NCBI RefSeq assembly: GCF_014396975.1
Contig: NZ_CP060719.1
Span: 3,196,001-3,260,000, forward strand
DNA: 64,000 bases
From: Thermomonas carbonis
Lineage (GTDB): Bacteria > Pseudomonadota > Gammaproteobacteria > Xanthomonadales > Xanthomonadaceae
Reading direction: 5' to 3'
Each line of letters opens with the position of its first letter. Within the stretch, counting starts at the first letter, position 1. Position numbers and translations under genes: made by a program. Below are positions 48,909-57,214 of this stretch, piece by piece. The notes beneath the pieces were generated by a model that was not told the origin of the DNA, made no database searches, and was given only the letters and a program-made list of their open reading frames with translations.

Positions 48909-49390
48909 CCCAGCGCCTTCTCGATGTCGCGCGCGATCGACTCGGGCTTGTCGGTCGGCGCATAACGCTTGATCACCTTGCCATCGCGGCCGACCAGGAA
49001 CTTGGTGAAGTTCCACTTGATGCCGTCGAAGCCGAGCAGGCCGCCCTTCTCGTCCTTCAGCCAGATCCACAGGGGATGCGCGTGGCTGCCGTTGACGTCG
49101 ATCTTGGCGAACATCGGGAAGCTGACGTCGTAAGTCAGCGAGCAGAAGTTGCGGATTTCCTCGGCATTGCCCGGCTCCTGGTGGCCGAACTGGTCGCTGG
49201 GGAAACCCAACACCACCAGGCCCTTGTCGCCGTAATCGCGCCACAGCTTCTCCAGCCCGGCGTATTGCGGGGTGAAGCCGCATTTGCTGGCCACGTTGAC
49301 GATCAACAGAACCTTGCCGCGCCAGTCGGAGAGCGGTTGCGGGCTGCCATCCAGGGCGGTGGCGTCGAAATCGTAGGCAGTGGTGGACAT
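48905..49390 (-). CDS. gpx: Glutathione peroxidase family protein
   Basis: The 161-residue thiol peroxidase has the catalytic Cys in NVASKCGFTPQY (about residue 36), the resolving-type block GFPSDQFGHQEPG with conserved Gln, and KWNFTKFLVGRDG with the conserved Trp. It is the BtuE/GPX type that uses glutathione or thioredoxin to remove peroxides. The ATG at 49390 starts the family-like STTAYDFDA. Confidence 0.95.
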   Translation of the reverse strand: MSTTAYDFDATALDGSPQPLSDWRGKVLLIVNVASKCGFTPQYAGLEKLWRDYGDKGLVVLGFPSDQFGHQEPGNAEEIRNFCSLTYDVSFPMFAKIDVNGSHAHPLWIWLKDEKGGLLGFDGIKWNFTKFLVGRDGKVIKRYAPTDKPESIARDIEKALG

Positions 49391-49570
49391 GAGCGGTTCG
49401 CGGTCGGGGGAATCGCGATTCTGGCAGCCTGCGCACTGACTGGGAACGCCCGATCCGCCCATCGGCGGACATTCCGACGCAATCGGACACCGCCCCTGCC
49501 ATTCGTCACGCGCCCTGCCCATACCGCTGCGCTACGCTTTCCGGTCGCCAACCTGCCCGACGAGGCCCGA

Positions 49571-51745
49571 ATGAAGCACCCCATCAGCTGCGCACTCGCG
49601 CTTGCGATCGCCACCGCTTTGGCCGGCTGCGCTAGCACCACGCCCGCCACGACTGCCTCGGAGGCCACCATGCCCGCCACCGCCGCCTACAGCGGTCCGT
49701 TCGCCGCCCCGAGCACGCTCGACCTGCACTACCCGCAGTTCGACGGGATCAAGGACAGCGACTTCGCCCCCGCGTTCGATGCCGGCATGGCCGAACAACT
49801 GCGCGAGATGGACGCGATCGCCAACAACCCGGAGGCGCCGACCTTCCAGAACACCATCGTCGCGATGGAGAAAAGCGGCCAGGTGCTGGACCGCGCGACC
49901 AACGTGTTCTTCAACCTGATCGGCACCGACAAGAACGACGCCCGCGAGAAGCTGGAGTCCGAATACGCGCCGAAGTTCTCCGCGCACCGCGACGCCATCG
50001 CGCTGAACCCGACACTGTTCGCGCGGATCAAGACGCTGCACGACGCTCGCGCCACGCTGGGCCTGGATGCCATCGACCTGCGCCTGCTGGAACGCCGCTA
50101 CACCGACTTCGTTCGCAGCGGCGCGGCGCTGAACGACGTGCAGAAGGCGCGGATCCGCTCGATCAACACCGACCTGTCCAAGCTGGGCACCCAGTTCAAC
50201 CAGAACGTGCTGGCCGAAGTGAACGATTCCGCCATCGTGGTCGACAGCCGCGACGAGTTGAAAGGCATGGGCGAGGAACAGATCGCCGCCGCTGCAGAGG
50301 CTGCAAAGGCGCGCAAGCTCGATGGAAAATACGTGATCGCCCTGCTCAACACCACCGGCCAGCCGGCCGAGGCGCAGCTCGAGAACCGCGCCCTGCGGGA
50401 ACGCCTGCACAAGGCCTCGGTGGCGCGCGGCAGCCGCGGCAACCAGTGGGACAACACCGGCATCGTCTCGCAGGTGCTGAAGCTGCGCGCCGAGCGCGCG
50501 AAGCTGCTCGGCTACGACACCACCGCCAACTACGTGCTGGCCGACGAAACCGCGGCCAACCAGGACAACGCCAACCGCCTGCTGCGCCAGCTCGCGCCAG
50601 CCGCGGTGAGCAACGCGCGGCGCGAAGGCGCCGACCTGCAGGCGATGATCGACGCCGACCAGAAAGCCAAGGGCCAGCCGTCGTTCCAGCTGGCGCCTTG
50701 GGACTGGGCCTACTACAGCGAGAAGGTGCGCGCGCAGAAGTACAGCTTCGACGAGTCGCAGCTCAAGCCCTACTTCGAGATGCAGCGCGTGCTCGAGGAC
50801 GGTGTGTTCTTCGCCGCCACCAAGCTGTACGGCATCACCTTCAAGCCGCGCACCGACCTGCCGAAGTACCACCCGGACACCTGGATCTACGACGTCTACG
50901 ACAAGGACGGCAGCCTGCTGTCGATCTTCATCTGGGATCCGTATGCGCGTTCCTCCAAGCGCGGCGGTGCGTGGATGAATACCTACGTGGCGCAGTCCGA
51001 CCTGACCGGCGACAAGCCGGTGGTGGCCAACCACCTCAACATCCCCAAGCCGTCGGCCGGCAAGCCGACACTGATGACCTGGGATGAAGTCACCACCACT
51101 TTCCACGAGTTCGGCCACGCCCTGCACGGCTTCTTCCAGGACGTGCGCTATCCGTACTACTCGATGAACGTGCCGCGCGACTTCGTCGAATATCCGTCGC
51201 AGGTCAACGAGATGTGGGCCGACTGGCCGAGCGTGCTGGGCAACTACGCCAAGCACTACGAGACCGGCAAGCCGATGCCGAAGGAGTTGCTGGACAAGGT
51301 GATCGCCGCGGCCAAGTTCAACCAGGGCTTCGCCACCACCGAATACCTGGAAGCGGCGATGCTCGACCAGCGCTGGCACCAGTTGCCGGCCGACCAGATC
51401 CCCGCCGCCTCCGGCGTGATGGCATTCGAGGCACAGGCCCTGAAAGCCGATGGCTTCGATTACGCGCCGGTACCGCCGCGCTACAAGACGCCCTATTTCA
51501 GCCACATCATGGGCGGCTACGCGGCCGGCTACTACGCCTACATCTGGTCGGAAGTGCTGGGCGCGAACACAGAGCAATGGATCCGCAACAACGGCGGACT
51601 GACCCTGCAGAACGGCGACCGCCTGCGCAAGTTCGTGCTGGCGCCGGGCGGCGAGATCGAAGCCGGCAAGCTGTTCCCGAACTTCGCCGGCTACGAAGCG
51701 AAGATCGAGCCGCTGCTGGAGAAGCGTGGCCTGACCGCGAAGTAA
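49571..51745 (+). CDS. dcp: Peptidyl-dipeptidase Dcp-like M3 metallopeptidase, lipoprotein
   Basis: The 724-residue M3-family peptidase removes C-terminal dipeptides. The zinc motif HEFGH begins at His512. Downstream E-containing helix SQVNEMWADW and the FSHIMGGYAAGYYAYIWSEV stretch are conserved. The N-terminus is a lipoprotein signal with LAGC at about residues 17-20, so the enzyme sits in the envelope, whereas E. coli Dcp is soluble. The ATG at 49571 gives this leader. Confidence 0.95.
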   Translation: MKHPISCALALAIATALAGCASTTPATTASEATMPATAAYSGPFAAPSTLDLHYPQFDGIKDSDFAPAFDAGMAEQLREMDAIANNPEAPTFQNTIVAMEKSGQVLDRATNVFFNLIGTDKNDAREKLESEYAPKFSAHRDAIALNPTLFARIKTLHDARATLGLDAIDLRLLERRYTDFVRSGAALNDVQKARIRSINTDLSKLGTQFNQNVLAEVNDSAIVVDSRDELKGMGEEQIAAAAEAAKARKLDGKYVIALLNTTGQPAEAQLENRALRERLHKASVARGSRGNQWDNTGIVSQVLKLRAERAKLLGYDTTANYVLADETAANQDNANRLLRQLAPAAVSNARREGADLQAMIDADQKAKGQPSFQLAPWDWAYYSEKVRAQKYSFDESQLKPYFEMQRVLEDGVFFAATKLYGITFKPRTDLPKYHPDTWIYDVYDKDGSLLSIFIWDPYARSSKRGGAWMNTYVAQSDLTGDKPVVANHLNIPKPSAGKPTLMTWDEVTTTFHEFGHALHGFFQDVRYPYYSMNVPRDFVEYPSQVNEMWADWPSVLGNYAKHYETGKPMPKELLDKVIAAAKFNQGFATTEYLEAAMLDQRWHQLPADQIPAASGVMAFEAQALKADGFDYAPVPPRYKTPYFSHIMGGYAAGYYAYIWSEVLGANTEQWIRNNGGLTLQNGDRLRKFVLAPGGEIEAGKLFPNFAGYEAKIEPLLEKRGLTAK

Positions 51746-51762
51746 GCGCTCGCAATCGCTGC

Positions 51763-51790
51763 GAAAACGCCGCCGATCGGCGGCGTTTTC
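51763..51790 (+). terminator. Bidirectional rho-independent terminator
   Basis: A perfect 28-base palindrome starting gaaaacgccgccga ends in GTTTTCGTTT, between convergent dcp and the udgX gene. Confidence 0.85.
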
Positions 51791-51800
51791 GTTTGCGCGA

Positions 51801-53246
51801 TTAGGCTCCCGGTGTTGGCGGATCGGCTGGCGAGTTCAGCAACAGGCGCAGATCATCCAGCCAGTTCGCATAGGCCTTCTGCTGCGTATTTTCCGGCTGC
51901 CGCAAAATCCACGCCGGATGCACGGTCGCGAACGCGCGGGTGCCGTCGTGCAGAGTCTGCCAGGTGCCGCGTTGCTCCATCAGCCGGAAATCCTTGCCGA
52001 ACACCGCAAGCGCCGCGGTGCCGCCCAGGCACACGATGAGCTGCGGTCGCACGCGTTCGATCTCGCCCGCCAGCCAGCTGCGGCAGGCCTGCACATGCGA
52101 GGCCTCGGGATTGCGATGCAGCCGCTGCTTGCCCCGTCGCTCGAAACGGAAATGCTTCACCGCGTTGGTGAGATACAGCTGCGAACGATCGATGCCGAGA
52201 TCGGCCAGCGCGCGATCCAGCAACTTGCCCGCCGGCCCCACGAATGGCCGGCCGGAGAGGTCTTCCATATCACCGGGCTGCTCTCCCAGCACGAGGATGC
52301 GCGCGTTCTCCGGCCCTTCGCCGAAAACAGTCTGCGTAGCCGGTTCCCACAGCGGACAGGCCCGGCAGCCCTGCGCCGCCTTGCGCAGCGACGCCAGTGA
52401 CTCATCGCGGAGATTTTCGTCCGTTGGTTCGGCAACGACCGGCGCGGGAATGCGACGACGCGGCGCGGCATGTTCGCGCTCGGCCATCTTGCGCACGCGC
52501 ACGCCGGCACCGTTGATGAGCGATGGCAGCAAGTGCGCTTCCGGCAGATGTTTCCAGTAACGCAGCGGCATTTCCTGGCGCATCATCCGCGGATTGAGCC
52601 GCGCCGGATTGAAGATGTTCGAGTAATAGGTGCGCCACAGGTCGTCGCCTGCATCGAAGGCGGGCGCATTGTCCGGTGCACCGCCCGGCCCGAAGCTCAA
52701 CGACTCGCCATCCCACAACGCACTACCCTCCGGCGTGAGGATCGCCCAGCGCATGCCGGCGAAGCGGCGCGCGAAGAACGGCGCGACCCGTTGCAGGATG
52801 TGATGCCCCGGCTCGAACCAGGCGATGAAGTTGTCGTGCTCGCCCGGGACTTCGCGGAAACGCACGAAGGCCTTCATCTTGTGCGCATCACGGCGGACCT
52901 CCTGCGCCAGCTGCATCGCACGGCGAGTATCGGCGTCGGTCGGTGTGCCCAGCACATGCGGCTCGTCGTGGGCGACGCGCCACAGCAGCCGATACAGCAG
53001 GCCATGCCGTTGCGAGTCCCGATGGCAGAGCACGGTTTCGGCAATGCCGAGGAAGCCACTGGGCACGCGCGGCGACGCCCGCAGCGCCGGCGCTTCGCGC
53101 ACGTCGGGCAACGCGAGCAAGGCCTGCTGGCTGCCGGCCTCCCAATCGAGGTACTCGGGCGCGACCTCTGCGCGCAGCGCTGCGCGTGCCGCCTCGCGAA
53201 ACGCATCGATCGACCACGCCGGCTCTACCGCCGCCGACCACATCAT
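51801..53246 (-). CDS. UdgX-type uracil-DNA glycosylase fused to an N-terminal DNA-repair-associated (DUF4130) domain
   Basis: The C-terminal part (about 300-480) is a uracil-DNA glycosylase fold with VLGEQPGDMEDLSGRPFVG (GEQPGD is the UdgX motif), TNAVKHFRFERRG and VHPAWILR. The loop KQRLHRNP with His at about 377 corresponds to the KRRIH loop, whose His forms the covalent DNA link in UdgX. The N-terminal part (about 15-250) matches DUF4130, with AFVRFREV, WFEPGHHILQRVAPFFARRF and YWKHLPEA. The fused form normally pairs with the radical SAM gene that lies 10 bases upstream here. Start: one of two adjacent ATGs (53246/53243). Confidence 0.88.
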   Translation of the reverse strand: MMWSAAVEPAWSIDAFREAARAALRAEVAPEYLDWEAGSQQALLALPDVREAPALRASPRVPSGFLGIAETVLCHRDSQRHGLLYRLLWRVAHDEPHVLGTPTDADTRRAMQLAQEVRRDAHKMKAFVRFREVPGEHDNFIAWFEPGHHILQRVAPFFARRFAGMRWAILTPEGSALWDGESLSFGPGGAPDNAPAFDAGDDLWRTYYSNIFNPARLNPRMMRQEMPLRYWKHLPEAHLLPSLINGAGVRVRKMAEREHAAPRRRIPAPVVAEPTDENLRDESLASLRKAAQGCRACPLWEPATQTVFGEGPENARILVLGEQPGDMEDLSGRPFVGPAGKLLDRALADLGIDRSQLYLTNAVKHFRFERRGKQRLHRNPEASHVQACRSWLAGEIERVRPQLIVCLGGTAALAVFGKDFRLMEQRGTWQTLHDGTRAFATVHPAWILRQPENTQQKAYANWLDDLRLLLNSPADPPTPGA

Positions 53247-53256
53247 CGGCGCCCAC

Positions 53257-54519
53257 TCATCCGAACAGATCGGCCTGGCGCGGCTTCGGCGCGAGTCGCG
53301 CGCGCAACGCATCGGGATCGTCGAGCCGCTGCCGCGGATGGTGGTCGATGGTGCTGATGAAGGGCATCAGCTTCACCATCGGCGCGCGCAGCCGGGCGAT
53401 GTCGGCCAGTCGCAGCCGCGTGTGCCGCCGCGCCATCAGCACGCGCTTGACGTTGCGCACGCCCAACCCCGGCACCCGCAACAGGGTTTCCTTCGGCGCG
53501 GTGTTGAGGTCGACCGGGAATGCCTGCGGGTGGCGCAGCGCCCACGCGAGCTTGGGATCGACATCGAGGTCGAGCATCCCGCTGGCCGACGGCGGCGCGA
53601 TTTCCTCGACCTTGAAATCGTAGAAGCGCAGCAGCCAATCGGCCTGGTAAAGCCGGTGCTCGCGCTGCAACGGCGGCGCGATCACCGGCAACGCCGACGA
53701 GGCATCCGGGATCGGGCTGAAGGCCGAGTAGTACACGCGGCGCATGCGGTAATCGCCGTACAGCCGGTCGGACGCCTGCAGGATCGCGCGATCGTTGGCA
53801 CCGTCCGCGCCGACGATCATCTGGGTGCTCTGCCCCGCCGGTGCGAAGCGTGGCGGCTTGGCCTTGCGCGTCGGCGTGTCAAGGCCGGCATTCGCCGGCT
53901 TGCGCGCTTCCTTCGCTTCCTCGATCCGCCAGCGCAGTTGCCCCATCGCGCTGCGGATGCCGGCCTGCGACTTTTCCGGGGCGAATTGCTTGAGGCCATC
54001 TTCGGTCGGCAACTCGACATTGATCGAAAGCCGATCCGCATAGCGGCCCGCCGCCGCCAGCAATTCCGGCGACGCATCCGGGATGGTCTTCAGGTGGATG
54101 TAGCCGGCGAAGCGATGGTCCTCGCGCAGGCTCCGCGCGACCTCGACCAGCTGCTCCATCGTGTAGTCGCCGCTGCGGATGATCCCACTGGAGAGGAACA
54201 AGCCTTCGATGTAATTGCGCTTGTAGAAATCGAGGGTGAGCCGCACGACCTCGTCCGTCGCGAAGCGCGCACGCGGCACGTTGCTGGACACGCGGTTGAC
54301 GCAATAGGCGCAGTCGAACACGCAGAAATTCGTCAGCAGGATCTTCAGCAGGGACACGCAGCGACCATCGGGCGTGTAGCTGTGGCAGATGCCCATGCCC
54401 TCGGTGCTGCCGATGCCGCCGGTCTTGCTGGAATTGCGCTTGTTCGCGCCGCTGGATGCGCAGGAGGCGTCGTACTTGGCGGCGTCGGCGAGGATCGCCA
54501 GTTTCTTGATGGTTTCCAC
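53257..54519 (-). CDS. Putative DNA-modification/repair radical SAM protein
   Basis: The 420-residue protein has the radical SAM motif C66-x3-C70-x2-C73 (NFCVFDCAYC), additional conserved Cys around GMGICHSY and DGRCVSL, and a C-terminal helix-hairpin-helix (RVPGLGVRNVKRVLMAR) that should bind DNA. The family is found paired with UdgX-type glycosylase genes and is proposed to repair or modify DNA; its substrate is not established. It is the first gene of the pair and is divergent from the ligase-associated cluster. Confidence 0.9.
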   Translation of the reverse strand: METIKKLAILADAAKYDASCASSGANKRNSSKTGGIGSTEGMGICHSYTPDGRCVSLLKILLTNFCVFDCAYCVNRVSSNVPRARFATDEVVRLTLDFYKRNYIEGLFLSSGIIRSGDYTMEQLVEVARSLREDHRFAGYIHLKTIPDASPELLAAAGRYADRLSINVELPTEDGLKQFAPEKSQAGIRSAMGQLRWRIEEAKEARKPANAGLDTPTRKAKPPRFAPAGQSTQMIVGADGANDRAILQASDRLYGDYRMRRVYYSAFSPIPDASSALPVIAPPLQREHRLYQADWLLRFYDFKVEEIAPPSASGMLDLDVDPKLAWALRHPQAFPVDLNTAPKETLLRVPGLGVRNVKRVLMARRHTRLRLADIARLRAPMVKLMPFISTIDHHPRQRLDDPDALRARLAPKPRQADLFG

Positions 54520-54623
54520 GCCGAAAGCATGACCGAATCGCGTCGCAATCCCTGCGATGGCCGGTCAGCAAGCTGAATCATTCATCGCTTGGCCTGCACG
54601 CGCGCGCCCCCATCTTTAGACCA

Positions 54624-55613
54624 ATGCCAGACCTTGTCGTCCTCCGCCCCGAAGGCCTGTATTGCCCGGCCGGCGATTTCCATATCGATCCGTGGCGACC
54701 TATGCCGCGCGCGGTGATCACCCATGGGCACAGCGACCATGCGCGGGTCGGCATGGGCGAGTACCACGCGGCCGCGCCGGGCCTGCCGATCCTGCAGTGG
54801 CGGCTTGGGGATCAGCAGTATCACCCGCACGATTACGGCGCGCCGTTCATGCTCGGCGATGCGCGCGTGTCGCTGCATTCGGCCGGCCACGTCCTCGGCA
54901 GCGCGCAGGTGCGGATCGAAGTCGATGGCGAGGTCTGGGTGGCCTCCGGCGATTACAAGCGCCAGCACGATCCAAGCTGTGCACCGTTCGAGGTCGTCCC
55001 CTGCGACGTGTTCATCACCGAAGCCACCTTCGGCCTGCCGATCTACCGCTGGCCGGACACCAGCGAGGTCGCCCGCGACATCGTCGCCTGGCGCGACGAA
55101 TGTGCGGCGCGCGGCGAAACTGCGATCCTCTACTGCTACGCATTGGGCAAGTCGCAGCGCCTGCTCGCCGAGTTGGCCGCGCATACCGACCGCCCCGCCT
55201 TCCTGCACGGCGCCATCGAGGCCGGCACCGCGATCTATCGCGAAGCCGGCATCCCGATGCTGGAGACCCGGCGCGTGGCCGACGAAGCAAAGGGCAGCGA
55301 CTTCGCCGGCGAGCTGGTGCTGGCCCCGCCCTCCGCCGCAGGCAGTCCGTGGATCCGCCGCTTCCGCCATGCGCAGCAGGGCTTCGCCTCGGGCTGGATG
55401 CGGATTCGTGGCAATCGTCGCCGCCGCAACTACGACCGCGGCTTCGTGGTCTCCGACCACGCGGACTGGCCCGACCTGCTGCGCACCGTGCGCGAGACCG
55501 GCGCGCGTCGGGTGATCGCCACCCATGGCGCCACCGATGCCCTCGTCCGCGCGTTGAACGATGACGGCATCGACACCGGCGTGTTCAAGACCGACTTCGG
55601 CAGCGAAGACTGA
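54624..55613 (+). CDS. Ligase-associated MBL-fold DNA exonuclease
   Basis: The 329-residue metallo-beta-lactamase-fold nuclease has HGHSDH (His34, His36, Asp38, His39), HSAGHVLGSAQ, SGDYKRQ, a SDHADW stretch and THG, the pattern of CPSF/SNM1-like nucleases. The family accompanies a bacterial ATP-dependent ligase. Its stop overlaps the next ATG by one base (TGATG). It heads a four-gene cluster with coupled starts. Confidence 0.92.
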   Translation: MPDLVVLRPEGLYCPAGDFHIDPWRPMPRAVITHGHSDHARVGMGEYHAAAPGLPILQWRLGDQQYHPHDYGAPFMLGDARVSLHSAGHVLGSAQVRIEVDGEVWVASGDYKRQHDPSCAPFEVVPCDVFITEATFGLPIYRWPDTSEVARDIVAWRDECAARGETAILYCYALGKSQRLLAELAAHTDRPAFLHGAIEAGTAIYREAGIPMLETRRVADEAKGSDFAGELVLAPPSAAGSPWIRRFRHAQQGFASGWMRIRGNRRRRNYDRGFVVSDHADWPDLLRTVRETGARRVIATHGATDALVRALNDDGIDTGVFKTDFGSED

Positions 55614-57214
55614 TGCGCCGTTTCACCGAGTTGTTCACACGGCTGGATCGCAGCACCGGCACCGGCGACAAGCGCGCCGCGCTGGTGGACTACTTCCGCG
55701 ATGCGCCGCCTGAGGATGCTGCGTGGGCGCTGTGGTTGCTGGCCGGCGAAAAGATCGGTGGAGCCAAGGCACGCATCGCCGGCAGCGCAGAACTGCGCGC
55801 GTGGTTCGCCGAGGAAAGCGGCACGCCGGCGTGGCTGGTGGACGACAGCTACGACGCCGTCGGTGACCTCGCTGAAACCCTCGCGTTGCTGCTGGACGAT
55901 CCACTCGAGAATGCGGCCGACGCGCCGTTGCATGCGTGGATCGAACAGCGCGTGCTGCCCGTCGCCAATGCGGAGGAAGCGACACGCCGCGCGATGGTCG
56001 TCGAGGCCTGGCGCACCTTGCCGTTTGCCCAGCGCTTCGTGTTCAACAAATTGCTGACCGGCGCATTGCGTGTCGGTGTGTCGCGCGGACTGGTGCAGCA
56101 GGCGCTCGCCGAAGCCTCGGGCGTCGATATCGCGCTGATTGCCCAGCGCATGCTCGGCGACTGGTCGCCGACGCCAGAGTTACTGCAACGCCTGACCTCG
56201 CGCGAGGCGCAGCCGGGCGATGCCGCATCGCCCTATCCGTTCTTCCTTGCCTCGCCGCTGGAAGCGGACCCGGAGACGCTTGGCGCGATCGGGGACTGGC
56301 TGCTGGAATGGAAATGGGACGGCATCCGCTTGCAACTGATCCGGCGCGCGGCAGACACCGCGTTGTGGTCGCGCGGCGAGGAACGCCTGGACGGGCGCTT
56401 CCCCGAGATCGAATCCGCACTCGCCACCCTGCCTCGCGACGCCGTGCTCGACGGCGAATTGCTGGCGTGGCGCGACGGCGACATGCCGATGCCGTTCACC
56501 GCCTTGCAGACCCGCATCCAGCGCCGCAAGCCCGGACCCAAGACGCTGGCCGATACGCCGGTGCGCGTGCTCGCCTACGACCTGCTGGAACTGGACGGAG
56601 AAGACCTGCGTGCGCGTCCGCTGGCCGAACGTCGCGCCTTGCTGCAGGAACTGCTGGCAGCACACGGAGATCCGCGGATCGTGGTCTCTCCGCGTATCGA
56701 AGCGGCTTCCTGGACCGATGCCGCTGCGCTGCGCGGAGGCAGCCGCGCGCGCGGCGTCGAGGGCCTGATGCTCAAGCGACTCGCCGCGCCCTACCAACAC
56801 GGCCGCAAGCGCGGCGACTGGTGGAAGTGGAAGATCGATCCGCTGACCATCGATGCGGTGCTGATCTATGCGCAGGCCGGCCACGGTCGCCGCAGCACGC
56901 TGTACACCGACTACACCTTCGCGGTCTGGGACGGCGAGGCGCTGGTGCCGGTGGCCAAGGCGTACTCGGGGCTGGACGACAAGGAAATCCTGCAGCTCGA
57001 CAAATGGATCCGCGGCCACACCACCGAGCGCTTCGGACCGGTGCGTGCGGTGACGCCGCATCACGTCTTCGAACTCGGGTTCGAGGCGGTGAATCGTTCG
57101 GCGCGCCACAAGTCCGGGATCGCGGTGCGCTTCCCGCGGATCCTGCGCTGGCGCCACGACAAGCCGATGCAGGAGGCGGACCGCCTCGAGACCTTGCAGG
57201 CACTGGCGCGATGA
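55613..57214 (+). CDS. ATP-dependent DNA ligase
   Basis: The 533-residue enzyme seals nicks with ATP. An N-terminal DNA-binding domain (about 1-200) is followed by the nucleotidyltransferase domain with adenylated Lys234 (LEWKWDGIRLQL), SRGEERLDGRFPEIE, DGELLAWRDG, EGLMLKR and WWKWKIDP, then an OB domain. It is separate from the NAD-dependent LigA used for replication and is thought to serve repair with its neighbours. It overlaps the helicase gene by 4 bases. Confidence 0.95.
   Translation: MRRFTELFTRLDRSTGTGDKRAALVDYFRDAPPEDAAWALWLLAGEKIGGAKARIAGSAELRAWFAEESGTPAWLVDDSYDAVGDLAETLALLLDDPLENAADAPLHAWIEQRVLPVANAEEATRRAMVVEAWRTLPFAQRFVFNKLLTGALRVGVSRGLVQQALAEASGVDIALIAQRMLGDWSPTPELLQRLTSREAQPGDAASPYPFFLASPLEADPETLGAIGDWLLEWKWDGIRLQLIRRAADTALWSRGEERLDGRFPEIESALATLPRDAVLDGELLAWRDGDMPMPFTALQTRIQRRKPGPKTLADTPVRVLAYDLLELDGEDLRARPLAERRALLQELLAAHGDPRIVVSPRIEAASWTDAAALRGGSRARGVEGLMLKRLAAPYQHGRKRGDWWKWKIDPLTIDAVLIYAQAGHGRRSTLYTDYTFAVWDGEALVPVAKAYSGLDDKEILQLDKWIRGHTTERFGPVRAVTPHHVFELGFEAVNRSARHKSGIAVRFPRILRWRHDKPMQEADRLETLQALAR

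Noticed and set aside
55936..57210. A frame that would extend the helicase N-terminus across the whole ligase gene.
   Set aside because: The true start is the ATG at 57211 overlapping the ligase stop; the upstream part is Arg-rich and out of frame with the ligase.
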